Below, one piece after another: positions 14,428 to 22,625 of a DNA stretch of 64,000 nt. Made by a program: the position numbers and the translations under genes. This stretch comes from Flavobacterium sp. (lineage in GTDB: Bacteria; Bacteroidota; Bacteroidia; Flavobacteriales; Flavobacteriaceae): assembly GCF_039595935.1 (NCBI RefSeq), contig NZ_JBCNKR010000004.1, positions 557,001 to 621,000 on the forward strand, read 5' to 3'. Below the pieces are notes generated by a model. The model ran no database searches. It was given only the letters and a program-made list of their open reading frames with translations, and was not told the origin of the DNA. Positions within the stretch are counted from its first letter, which is position 1, and each line of letters begins with the position of its first letter.

Positions 14428-17358
14428 TTAAAAATTTAGAATGAATTCTGTAATATTTGCGTCAGAAGGAAGCTGTAATTTTTTTCGAATTCTGTATCGG
14501 GTATCTTCAACTCCCCGAACAGAAATTCCTAAAAGCGGCGCAATTTCTTTTGTATTAAAGTTCATTCGCAGATAAGCACACAAACGCATATCTCTCGGAG
14601 TCAATTCCGGATAGCTTTGTTTAAGTCTTTGCATGAAATTATCATGAAGCTGATTAAAGATTTCTTCAAACTCATTCCATTGTTTGTCGCCCTGCAATTC
14701 ATGATCGATCAGTTTGTTTATTTTCGTTAATAAACTAAAGTTCACATTAGGATCATTTTTCTTATCAATCTGGCTAATCAATTCTTTTATAGAAAGCAGG
14801 ATTTCATTTAAGTGAATAAGGTTTACGGTACTCGAAGCCACTTTAGCATTTTTGAGATTGATGGTTGTTTCAAGATTTTCACGAACAATTGCCATATTTT
14901 CCTGTTCCAAAGTCAGCCTTTGCTCGTTTAGTTCAGCACGGCTGCGAAGTAATTCTTTTTCCTGATTTAAAATCAATTGCTGTCGATCACGTTCCGCCAC
15001 AGATTTCTGATATTTAATAATCAAATAAATCACAACACTATACAGGATAAAATACAAAATATAAGCCCAAATAGTTCTGTACCAAGGCGGAAGAATTTCA
15101 AAACGAAAAACAGCTTCTTCGCTTACAACATCATAAATATTTTTTGCTCTTACGTGAAAAACATATTCATTTTCAGGAAGGTTTGTATATTCTTTTTCTG
15201 TTTGAAGGCTGTACTCCGACCATTTGGGTTCAAAACCTTCTAACCAATATTCATATTTTGTAGCATCGGCTTCATCATAAAAAAGAGAAGAAAAAGAAAA
15301 ATGCAGTGCGTTATTTGAATACGATAAAACTCTGGAGATTTCTTCTCCGGCTTCTTTCGTTTTGTTAGGAAGTACATCATAACGGCTTGAAAATATCAAA
15401 CTGTCTTTCGGAAAAATACATTTCACTTCTGAAATTAACGCTTTATATTTCGTTTGATATTTTTTGTTTTTAATAGCATTATAATGAATTAAGCCATCCT
15501 GTGTACCAAAAAATACATCTCCGCTTGTTGTGGTTTGAATATTTTCAAAACCCGGAACATATAAATAGCGAAGTTTTCTAAAAGGCAGTTCTTCAACCGT
15601 AAAACTTCCTTTTGAATTTTTAGTCATTTTTCCGGTGTTTTCTCCAGAAACGTACCAGATATTATTTTGATTATCTGATTTTAATAAACGAATATGACTT
15701 TCCAAACCCAAATATTTTTTAAAAACAGGTTCGGGAATCATTTTCTTAGAATGTGAATCTTGTTTGTAAACGCCTTTTGTTGTTCCAAAAAGAATTTGGT
15801 TATCGATTTTAAATGTATTCAGGAACAAACTCGACGGAAAACCATTTTTTTGATTGTAAAACTGAACGTCAGAAACGGCATCGAATGTCTTATTAAATTT
15901 AATTTTATAAATCCCTTTGTAACCGTGTGCAATCCAAAAATCGCCATTTTGATCAGTTTCAATTACACGGCTGCTTTCTTCAAAACCTTTTATTTTGTTT
16001 TGAAATACCCATGTGTTATTTATTTTTTTAAGAAGATACATTCCATTATAACCGCCAACAATCAATAAATCAGGATGATTAGGAACTAAAATTCCTTTCC
16101 AGGCTCCATCAACTTTTGCTAATAATTTAGCTGAATTTCCTGAAACTTCAAAAATGCCGTTTTTTTCAAAAGCTAGAAGCGAATTCCCAAAAACACCAAT
16201 GTTCCAGACATTTTCATACATTTCTGCTATGTGCTGAAAGTTGGCGTTTTCATGTTTGCCATTTTTATAAGATTCCCAATCCATCCAGAACAAACCATTA
16301 TCTGTAGCGATGTATAATTTATTCTGATAAATCTGACTGCAGTAAATTTTTGTTTCTGAACTTGAAGTATCCAAAATTCGTGACAAAGGCGAAGAAATCT
16401 GGATCAGCGAAATTCCTTCTTTCAGCGTAACCCATAAATTGCTTTCCTTATCAACTTTTAAATTTGTTACATAATCATTTTGCAAACCCATTTGTTTGTT
16501 GATATGCTGAATTAAATGTCCCGCACTATCTATAACTATCAATCCGGATTGTCGGGTTCCAATTCCGAAATATCCATCAGAAAGTTCAACAGCAACTGAG
16601 ATTTGATTTTGCTTTAATAAATAATCTGCTTCTGTTACAAATGGTTTTAGTTCATTATTTTTAAAAGTAAAAAGTCCATTTTTTTGGGTAAATAATAAAA
16701 GTCCATTTTGGGTTTCAAAGATTTTTCGAATTTTCATTCCGGTAAACTTTTCGGCATTTGTAATCGAAACCAACACATCATTTTTTAGTTTCAATAAACC
16801 TTTAGCATTACTCGAAACATAGATTTCATTATTAACTTCAAAGAAATCATCAAACTTTGAAGGCGTTTTTAAAACCTTGATTTTATTATTCTTATAGATA
16901 AAAATTTCTTCGTAAGAGAAAAAAATCACCTCATTATTTTTAATAATCGTATGTACAACATCCCCAAAATTCAAAGCCCATTTCGGAAGCAGTTTTACTA
17001 AAGAAGTATATTGATATTGTCCGTTTGGCAGCTGAATTACATAACCAAAATCGCCCTGAGCGCCCACATACATTTTGTCTTTTTTATCAATCGCCAGAGA
17101 GCGAACCATACTACGGTTTTCGGGCTGTGTTACGATGCTCCAGCGAACACCATCAAACTGCATGATCCCGAAATGATTGGCAAAAAACATCATTCCTTTA
17201 GAATCCTGCAGCACGTCCCAGTTTTCTGAAGCCGCTTTGTAAGTTTTCGGATTATAATTGGTTATAAAAGGAACTCCAATTTTTTTAATTTGAGCCTTTA
17301 AAATTGAAGATAAAAGTAATATCGATAAAAATAAAATTCTAAATATAAATTTCGTCAT
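14428..17358 (-). CDS. membrane-anchored propeller sensor with C-terminal LuxR-type DNA-binding domain
   Basis: 976 residues. A signal peptide (~1-22) precedes a long periplasmic two-component-propeller region (~25-650) with repeats such as GLLKLKND and DNGLFWMDW. A Y_Y_Y domain (~680-745) is followed by one transmembrane helix (~754-785, AYILYFILYSVVIYLIIKY), a cytoplasmic coiled coil (~785-880) and a LuxR/GerE helix-turn-helix (~919-973, LTPRDMRLCAYL...NTKEIAPLLGIS). No histidine-kinase or receiver domain is present, so it is a one-component transmembrane regulator. The coiled coil probably dimerises it. It lies upstream of, and in the same direction as, the four secreted hydrolase genes and most likely senses an oligosaccharide from their substrate. 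Confidence 0.9.
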   Translation of the reverse strand: MTKFIFRILFLSILLLSSILKAQIKKIGVPFITNYNPKTYKAASENWDVLQDSKGMMFFANHFGIMQFDGVRWSIVTQPENRSMVRSLAIDKKDKMYVGAQGDFGYVIQLPNGQYQYTSLVKLLPKWALNFGDVVHTIIKNNEVIFFSYEEIFIYKNNKIKVLKTPSKFDDFFEVNNEIYVSSNAKGLLKLKNDVLVSITNAEKFTGMKIRKIFETQNGLLLFTQKNGLFTFKNNELKPFVTEADYLLKQNQISVAVELSDGYFGIGTRQSGLIVIDSAGHLIQHINKQMGLQNDYVTNLKVDKESNLWVTLKEGISLIQISSPLSRILDTSSSETKIYCSQIYQNKLYIATDNGLFWMDWESYKNGKHENANFQHIAEMYENVWNIGVFGNSLLAFEKNGIFEVSGNSAKLLAKVDGAWKGILVPNHPDLLIVGGYNGMYLLKKINNTWVFQNKIKGFEESSRVIETDQNGDFWIAHGYKGIYKIKFNKTFDAVSDVQFYNQKNGFPSSLFLNTFKIDNQILFGTTKGVYKQDSHSKKMIPEPVFKKYLGLESHIRLLKSDNQNNIWYVSGENTGKMTKNSKGSFTVEELPFRKLRYLYVPGFENIQTTTSGDVFFGTQDGLIHYNAIKNKKYQTKYKALISEVKCIFPKDSLIFSSRYDVLPNKTKEAGEEISRVLSYSNNALHFSFSSLFYDEADATKYEYWLEGFEPKWSEYSLQTEKEYTNLPENEYVFHVRAKNIYDVVSEEAVFRFEILPPWYRTIWAYILYFILYSVVIYLIIKYQKSVAERDRQQLILNQEKELLRSRAELNEQRLTLEQENMAIVRENLETTINLKNAKVASSTVNLIHLNEILLSIKELISQIDKKNDPNVNFSLLTKINKLIDHELQGDKQWNEFEEIFNQLHDNFMQRLKQSYPELTPRDMRLCAYLRMNFNTKEIAPLLGISVRGVEDTRYRIRKKLQLPSDANITEFILNF

Positions 17359-17705
17359 TTCGTTTCTGTCTGTAGGTTACTTTGTGACTTTTGTGAATCA
17401 CAATTTCAAAAATGACTCTTTGGGAAAGACATTTTCTAGGTAAAAAACATTCATTCTTTTAAATGTACCAATAACAATTATTCATCATTGTTAAACCAAA
17501 AAAGAGAATGTCGAAATTCAAATATATAAAAATTTATTTTAATGCAACAAATTACATTTTAATCAAATAAATTAGCAATTGTAAGATTAAATTTCAAAAA
17601 ACTTTGCGACACAATCTTTGCGGATATACTTTGCGTACAACTAAACCCGACAGGTTTTAAAACCTGTCGGGTTTAACACACAACTTTAAATCTAAAATCT
17701 GAATT
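17359..17705. repeat. 347-bp gene-free gap with 32-nt perfect palindrome
   Basis: No gene is seen. It must hold the promoter of the regulator (minus strand), although no strong TAnnTTTG element stands out. Positions 17643-17674 are a perfect palindrome built on AACCCGACAGG; the same unit recurs at 56087-56117. AATCTAAA-type repeats start at 17684 and continue into the last codons of the HAD gene. Confidence 0.75.
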
Positions 17706-18350
17706 CTAAAATCTAAAATCCAGTATCTCGCTCAGTTCTTCATAACTATGAAAAAGAACTGCTCCTTCTTCTTCTAAATCATTATCATTAAAACCATTAG
17801 CAAAGCCATAAACTTTGAAACCGCCGCTTCGTCCTGCTTTTACGCCCGCTTTACTGTCTTCAAGAACAATGCAGTCTTTTACTTCAAAACCCATTTCCTT
17901 GGCAGCATGCAGAAAAATTCCCGGATCAGGTTTCCAACTGTTAATTTGATAGGAACTGAATATTTTATTTTCGAATTTATCCAGTAAACCAGCAACTTCA
18001 AGGTTTAAGCGGATTTTCTCAACCGGACCGCTCGAAGCGACACAATACGGAATTTTTAGTTTTTCGATAAATTCAACAACACCTTCCATTGGTTTTACTT
18101 CCGTTCTAAAAGCATTAAAACTTCTCTGGCGATATTCGGCTTCAAAAGTTTCAGGAAGTTTTTGATCGATTGCCTCTTCAATATGTCGGAAACAATCTTT
18201 TAAATTTCGGCCGTTAAAATTACGGTAAGCATCTTCAATTTCCATTTCAAAACCGTGTTCTGCTGCCATTTCAAGCAAAATTCCGTTTCCAATTTTCTCT
18301 GTATCAACCAAAACTCCATCACAATCAAAAATAATACACTTAACTTCCAT
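17706..18350 (-). CDS. HAD-family sugar-phosphate phosphatase or mutase
   Basis: 214 residues. It has all four HAD motifs: D9-C-D11-G near the N-terminus (IIFDCDGVLVDTE), a serine in ASSG (~109-112), a lysine in WKPDP (~142) and the acidic pair in LEDSKAG (~166). The alpha-helical cap between motifs I and II and the overall length match subclass IA enzymes such as beta-phosphoglucomutase and phosphogluconate or phosphoglycolate phosphatases. The substrate cannot be resolved. It is cytoplasmic. The final residues (LDFRF) are encoded by an AATCTAAA-type repeat that invades from downstream, so the natural C-terminus may have been replaced. Confidence 0.87.
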   Translation of the reverse strand: MEVKCIIFDCDGVLVDTEKIGNGILLEMAAEHGFEMEIEDAYRNFNGRNLKDCFRHIEEAIDQKLPETFEAEYRQRSFNAFRTEVKPMEGVVEFIEKLKIPYCVASSGPVEKIRLNLEVAGLLDKFENKIFSSYQINSWKPDPGIFLHAAKEMGFEVKDCIVLEDSKAGVKAGRSGGFKVYGFANGFNDNDLEEEGAVLFHSYEELSEILDFRF

Positions 18351-18441
18351 ATTCTTTATTTACATTTTAAAAATATCTGATAAAAAGAATCAGACGACAA
18401 GAATGTAAATTACAAAAATTAATTCAGAAACGGATTGTTAT

Positions 18442-18906
18442 CTATAAAGAAGCCGAAATTTTAGAAATCATCTGCACAATAAAATCAGCTTGTGCGGGAT
18501 TTATTTTTTTTAAGGCTTCGGCTGTTTGAAACCATTCGGCTCTGTCAATTTCTGGAAATTTTTGAAATTTTCCTGATTTTGGCGGCCATTCAATTTCAAA
18601 ATCATTGCTTTTTACCAAAGTTTCATCAACATCAAACTCGACAGCCCAGGCATGAACAATTTTACCTGATTTTAGTTTTACATATTCGAGTTTTATAAAA
18701 TCACCGTCGACCTCAAAACCGGTTTCTTCCTTAAACTCGCGTATCGCGGCATCGAGCGGATCTTCATCTTCTGTAAATTCTCCTTTTGGAATCGACCAGC
18801 TTTCTAAATCTTTATTTTTCCAAAACGGCCCGCCAGGATGAACTAAAAAGAAAAAAATAGTTTTGTCTACGAATTTATATGCTAATATTCCGGCGCTCTG
18901 CTTCAT
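18442..18906 (-). CDS. Nudix hydrolase
   Basis: 154 residues, the usual length for a single-domain Nudix protein. The Nudix box starts at GEFTEDE and continues through REFKEETGF, fitting GX5EX7REUXEEXGU, so the metal-binding Glu residues are intact. The N-terminus (SAGILAYKF) and the PGGPFWKNKDLESWSIPKG lead-in resemble Nudix proteins of the diadenosine polyphosphate or NTP pyrophosphohydrolase type. It cleaves a nucleoside diphosphate linked to another moiety; the substrate is unknown. It lies 91 bp upstream of the HAD gene on the same strand, possibly co-transcribed. Confidence 0.9.
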   Translation of the reverse strand: MKQSAGILAYKFVDKTIFFFLVHPGGPFWKNKDLESWSIPKGEFTEDEDPLDAAIREFKEETGFEVDGDFIKLEYVKLKSGKIVHAWAVEFDVDETLVKSNDFEIEWPPKSGKFQKFPEIDRAEWFQTAEALKKINPAQADFIVQMISKISASL

Positions 18907-18954
18907 GTAATTTATTTTACATAAATATCGTGATTCTTTTTGAATTACAGCTAT

Positions 18955-19872
18955 TTAATTATGATTTACCATTTGACGATACAGCATTAAAATTCCGTTT
19001 TCGTCCCTTTTCCAGATATTCGTGCTTTTTCCGGTAACAGTTGCTTTTCCTTTTTTATTATCCCATGAAACATCAACATAATAATAGCCATATTCGATAA
19101 CAAAATTATTTATCGGAATCATTCTGCTGGCTTTAATCGAAATAGAATCGATCGAAACGCCATTTGGCTTTTCGTGTTCTACAAAATAAGGTTTGATGTT
19201 TTCTAATCCAACAAACATTGGAGAATCGTAAGTTAGATAAATGGCATCTTTAATAAAGAATTCATCAGCATGTTTTTCGCCTTCCCTATTTGTTACAAGT
19301 TCTGCAATGCGCTGATTTCGTTTATTGATTTCGTTCTCTAAAGATTTTTTTACAGCAGGTTTTGGGATATCGCTTTCTTTCGTTTTTATAGAAGCAAAAT
19401 TAGTTCCGTCAATTCCTTTATTGGCTCCCCATATTTCTGAAATTAAAGTGGGTTTTCCGTCTTTTGCAATCTTCCACACATTTAAATATTTTCCATCATA
19501 CATTAATGGGCTCTTTTCATTAACTGCATTAATATTGAAAGTTCCAATTTCAATTGCATAATTATCCAACAGCTGAACTTCATAAATATCTCGTTTATAA
19601 GCATTTATTTTAAACGAAGAAAGCCATTGCTGATAATAGGATTTAATGTTTTCTTTTGTGTATAAAGCTTTATGATATTCCGGCATGCAGACTGGTTCTT
19701 TTTCGTCATAATATTTTATAATGACGCTGCTGTCATTATGGAGAAAAGAATCTGCAATTTGATTGTTTATATCTTTTAGTTTTTCTTTAAACTGATCTGC
19801 ATTTATAATGATTTGTCCTTGTAGATTCACAAAAATTGAAAACAATATTATTGATAAATATCTCTTTTTCAT
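18955..19872 (-). CDS. secreted protein with two tandem SnoaL/NTF2-like domains
   Basis: 305 residues. The signal peptide is ~1-20 (ILFSIFVNLQGQ). Two halves (~25-160 and ~178-305) each show the NTF2-like (DUF4440) pattern: an initial helix (DQFKEKLKDINNQIADSFLH; ENEINKRNQRIAELVTNRE), 'YxxxxPVCMPEYHKAL' or 'YLTYDSPMFVGLENIKPYF', and closing strands ending in NVWKIAKDGKP or NIWKRDENG. This fold is used for ligand binding or catalysis in many contexts, so no function is assigned. It is divergent from the DUF4861 gene across 184 bp. Confidence 0.72.
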   Translation of the reverse strand: MKKRYLSIILFSIFVNLQGQIIINADQFKEKLKDINNQIADSFLHNDSSVIIKYYDEKEPVCMPEYHKALYTKENIKSYYQQWLSSFKINAYKRDIYEVQLLDNYAIEIGTFNINAVNEKSPLMYDGKYLNVWKIAKDGKPTLISEIWGANKGIDGTNFASIKTKESDIPKPAVKKSLENEINKRNQRIAELVTNREGEKHADEFFIKDAIYLTYDSPMFVGLENIKPYFVEHEKPNGVSIDSISIKASRMIPINNFVIEYGYYYVDVSWDNKKGKATVTGKSTNIWKRDENGILMLYRQMVNHN

Positions 19873-20003
19873 AGTTTTAGAATATTTTAATGGTTTATTA
19901 AAAGTAGAAAAAGATTTTTAACTAATTCAAAAAAATATTCATATAAAATTCATTATCAGTCATTTGTACATTATTACTCTATTTATGTATTTATAAATAC
20001 TTT

Positions 20004-20011
20004 TAGATTTG
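20004..20011 (+). promoter_or_regulatory. probable -7 element TAGATTTG upstream of the DUF4861 gene
   Basis: It matches the Bacteroidota TAnnTTTG element 45 bp before the start codon. The -33 TTTG is not clear at the expected distance (only TCTATTTA is present). Confidence 0.45.
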
Positions 20012-20056
20012 TAATTTTATAAGAAACAAAAAGCAAAAATTAAAAACTATCTCATT

Positions 20057-21226
20057 TTGAAAAAACATCTTTTATTAACCGCAATTCTGGCTGGAAGTTT
20101 CAATATTCAGGCTCAAAATAAAACTATAACAATCAGCAATAATTTAAAGGTTGACAGAGAATTTGAAACTGTCGAATTAACTAAAAAATCGCTCGGATTA
20201 TCAGCAGATTCTAAACTTGAAAATTATGCTGTAAAAGATCTCAGCAATAATTCATTTTTAGAAACACAAACCGTAGACAACGACGGTGACGGAACTGCGG
20301 ATGTGCTTTTATTTCAGCCAAAAATCAAAGCTTCGTCAAAAGAGGATTTTGAAGTTTTTGTTGGAACAAATCCTTCTGCTTCGAAAATTGTTAGTTGTTA
20401 TTCCAGATTTGTTCCCGAAAGAACCGATGATTATGCGTGGGAAAATAATAAAGTAGCTTTTAGAACTTACGGCCCTGTAGCTCAAAAAATGGTCGAAGAC
20501 AATATTGCCGGCGGAACTTTAACCAGCGGAATTGATGCCTGGCTAAAAAGAGTCGATTATCCAATCATTAATAAATGGTATGAAAAAGCCACAAACGGAA
20601 CAGGAACGTATCACAAAGATACTGGCGAAGGTTTAGATAATTTCCACGTTGGTGACAGCCGTGGAATTGGCGGAATTGCTGTAAATGTTGATGGCAAATA
20701 TTATTTTTCTAAAAACTTCGTAAGCTGGAAAACCATTACAACCGGACCAATCAGAACAAGTTTTATTTTAACGTATGCGGATTGGGATGCAAAAGGAAAT
20801 AAAATAACTGAATCTAAATTAATCAGTTTAGATTATGGAAGTCAGTTTTCTCGTTTTGAAATCAATATTACGGGAACTAAAACCATTTCTGCCGGAATAA
20901 CGCTTCACGAGAAAAAAGGAACTATTGGAACTAATTTAAAACAAGGCTGGTTAAGTTACTGGGAACCAATTGACGATTCTGAAATTGGTTTAGGTTTAGT
21001 CGCTCCAAAAGGCACTTTGAAGAGTTTTGACAATCATGTTACGGATGAAAAAGATTTAAGTAATCTGTATGGAGATATTTCTGTTAAAAACGGAAAAGCC
21101 ATTTATTATGTTGGTTTTGGGTGGAAAAAAGGAAGTCCGTTTCAAACCAAACAAGAATGGGAAACTTATTTGAGCTCTTTTGCTGAGAAAATCAATAATC
21201 CTTTGATTGTGAAGGTTAAGAAATAA
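20057..21226 (+). CDS. secreted DUF4861-family protein
   Basis: 389 residues, starting with TTG; no in-frame ATG precedes a good signal peptide (KKHLLLTAILAGSFNIQAQ). The rest is a single beta-rich domain typical of DUF4861: DNDGDGTADVLLFQP near residue 70, RTYGPVAQK, GEGLDNFHVGDSRGIGG (~196-212) and a C-terminal KQEWETYLSSFAEKI. DUF4861 proteins are found next to polyuronide-degrading genes in Bacteroidota, and this one sits just before a LacI-controlled uronate operon. An enzymatic role on an unsaturated or substituted uronate oligosaccharide is plausible but not shown by recognisable catalytic motifs. A ~100-bp inverted repeat follows the gene. Confidence 0.8.
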   Translation: MKKHLLLTAILAGSFNIQAQNKTITISNNLKVDREFETVELTKKSLGLSADSKLENYAVKDLSNNSFLETQTVDNDGDGTADVLLFQPKIKASSKEDFEVFVGTNPSASKIVSCYSRFVPERTDDYAWENNKVAFRTYGPVAQKMVEDNIAGGTLTSGIDAWLKRVDYPIINKWYEKATNGTGTYHKDTGEGLDNFHVGDSRGIGGIAVNVDGKYYFSKNFVSWKTITTGPIRTSFILTYADWDAKGNKITESKLISLDYGSQFSRFEINITGTKTISAGITLHEKKGTIGTNLKQGWLSYWEPIDDSEIGLGLVAPKGTLKSFDNHVTDEKDLSNLYGDISVKNGKAIYYVGFGWKKGSPFQTKQEWETYLSSFAEKINNPLIVKVKK

Positions 21227-21264
21227 GATTGGCCACGAAGACAATAAGATATATTATCATTTTT

Positions 21265-21364
21265 GTTATTTCGAGGAACGAGAAATCTCCACAAGTAGCT
21301 CTACAAAGATTGGCGCCTTTCTTTACGGAGTTACTTGCGCAGATTTCTCGTTCCTCGAAATGAC
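21265..21364. repeat. ~100-bp interspersed inverted repeat, copy 1
   Basis: Arms 21265-21288 and 21341-21364 are nearly exact reverse complements, carrying CGAGGAACGAGAAATCT. The core contains CTACAAAGATTGG and GGAGTTACTTGCG. It lies between the convergent DUF4861 and LacI genes, where a transcript would fold into a long hairpin. Confidence 0.88.
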
Positions 21365-21404
21365 AAGATTGTGTTTAATCCGTAAAACCTGTGGGCAATT
21401 AAAA

Positions 21405-22430
21405 TCATCTCCTAGCAGGAAAATAATTCTCCTTTAAGATAATTTCCAGCGGAATATAATGTGTGCGTTCTGCATCTTCCTGAAGAACCAGTTTTTTATA
21501 CAAATAATTAATTCCCATATAACCTTGACTTTCTGGTCTTTGGTTAATTAAAAAATCAATTACACCTTTATTTAAGTATTCGATATTATCATTTAATAAA
21601 TCGTAACCAATTATTCGGATACCTTTTATATTGTTTTGTTCCAAAAATCGGGCAACAATATAGGCTCTTGAATTAGGAACAAAAATGCTGTTGATTCCGG
21701 AAAACATTTCCAAATTCATTTGATCAATTCCAGAATCTTTAATTGTAACTTCTGAAAACTTGAAATTCGTAAGTTCATCGTGATCTTTAAAATAAGAATA
21801 AAAACCGTCAATTCGCTGTAAGTAAACCGACGTACTTTCGATTTCGCGGGTAATTTTAAAAATTAAAACATGTCTTTCGTTTTTAACCGCAAAACTGATT
21901 AATCTTCCGGCCAGATAACCGCTTTGAAAAGCATCCTGACCAACATAAGCGTGATCATCTTCATTCGAAATATTCGAATCGATCATGACAACCGGAATAT
22001 TTTTCTTTTTATATTCATTTAAAAACTGAACCGAATCTTCGTAAAATATTGGTGCAAACAACAATCCGTCGCAGTCAAAATCCATTACTTTTTTGACAGA
22101 TTCTTTAAAAGAAGCCGTATCAAAATCATAAAAGAAATAATCCAGAACGATTCCGAATTTGCTAAACTCTAAAGCCGCTTTTTCAATTCCTTCAACCTGA
22201 CTGCGCCAATATTCCAATTTTTCATATTTAGGGAGGAAAACTGCAAAACGAAACTTTTTATTCAAAGCCAGATTACTTGCCAGAATATTTCGTTTATAAC
22301 CAAATTCTTCAATTATAGCATTGACTTTGTCTACAGTTTCCTGTGCAGCCTGACCGCGATTATGAATAATCCTGTCAACAGTTCCGGGCGAAACATTGGC
22401 TAATTCCGCTATTTTTTTTATTGTTATGAT
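21405..22430 (-). CDS. LacI-family transcriptional repressor of the uronate operon, non-canonical start
   Basis: The effector domain is clear from ~22265 downward (FRFAVFLPKYEKLEYWRSQ; MIDSNISNEDD; DQMNLEMFSGINSIF). The LacI helix-turn-helix is encoded just upstream (ITIKKIAELANVSPGTVDRI). In that frame a TAA lies at about 22443-22445 and no ATG or GTG occurs before the domain; the first TTG is after it, at 22265. Comparison with relatives that begin M-I-T-I-K-K suggests initiation at the ATC at 22428-22430. Either a rare ATC start, a lost start codon or a sequence error is involved. It should bind the operator in the divergent intergenic region and respond to a uronate intermediate. Confidence 0.82.
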   Translation of the reverse strand: MITIKKIAELANVSPGTVDRIIHNRGQAAQETVDKVNAIIEEFGYKRNILASNLALNKKFRFAVFLPKYEKLEYWRSQVEGIEKAALEFSKFGIVLDYFFYDFDTASFKESVKKVMDFDCDGLLFAPIFYEDSVQFLNEYKKKNIPVVMIDSNISNEDDHAYVGQDAFQSGYLAGRLISFAVKNERHVLIFKITREIESTSVYLQRIDGFYSYFKDHDELTNFKFSEVTIKDSGIDQMNLEMFSGINSIFVPNSRAYIVARFLEQNNIKGIRIIGYDLLNDNIEYLNKGVIDFLINQRPESQGYMGINYLYKKLVLQEDAERTHYIPLEIILKENYFPARR

Positions 22431-22498
22431 ATTGATTCTTTTTTAGTTAAAATAATAAAAGCTCTTTTGTGAAAATTATTTTTTTTAGCAAAAATAAG

Positions 22499-22528
22499 TT
22501 GTTTTACATTACAATTTACATACATTTG
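22499..22528 (+). promoter_or_regulatory. Bacteroidota-type promoter of the uronate operon
   Basis: A -33-like TTG at 22499-22501 and a perfect TACATTTG (TAnnTTTG) at 22521-22528 are 19 bp apart, the expected spacing. It faces the YhcH gene. Confidence 0.7.
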
Positions 22529-22534
22529 TAAAAT

Positions 22535-22552
22535 ACCGTGTGCGTACACGTA
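22535..22552. promoter_or_regulatory. LacI-type operator
   Basis: CGTGT-GCGT-ACACG is an inverted repeat with a 4-bp centre, resembling LacI-family sites. It overlaps the predicted transcription start just after the -7 element, a position where a bound repressor blocks initiation. Confidence 0.65.
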
Positions 22553-22625
22553 AAAATACACATAATATAAAAACGACAAGTTTTTTTATATTATTTATTT
22601 CAAAAAAAAAACAAAATCTTACCAA

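Noticed and set aside
17643..17674. Palindrome as terminator of the HAD gene
   Set aside because: Strong stem but no U-tract on either strand; more likely a dispersed repeat, as its second copy shows.
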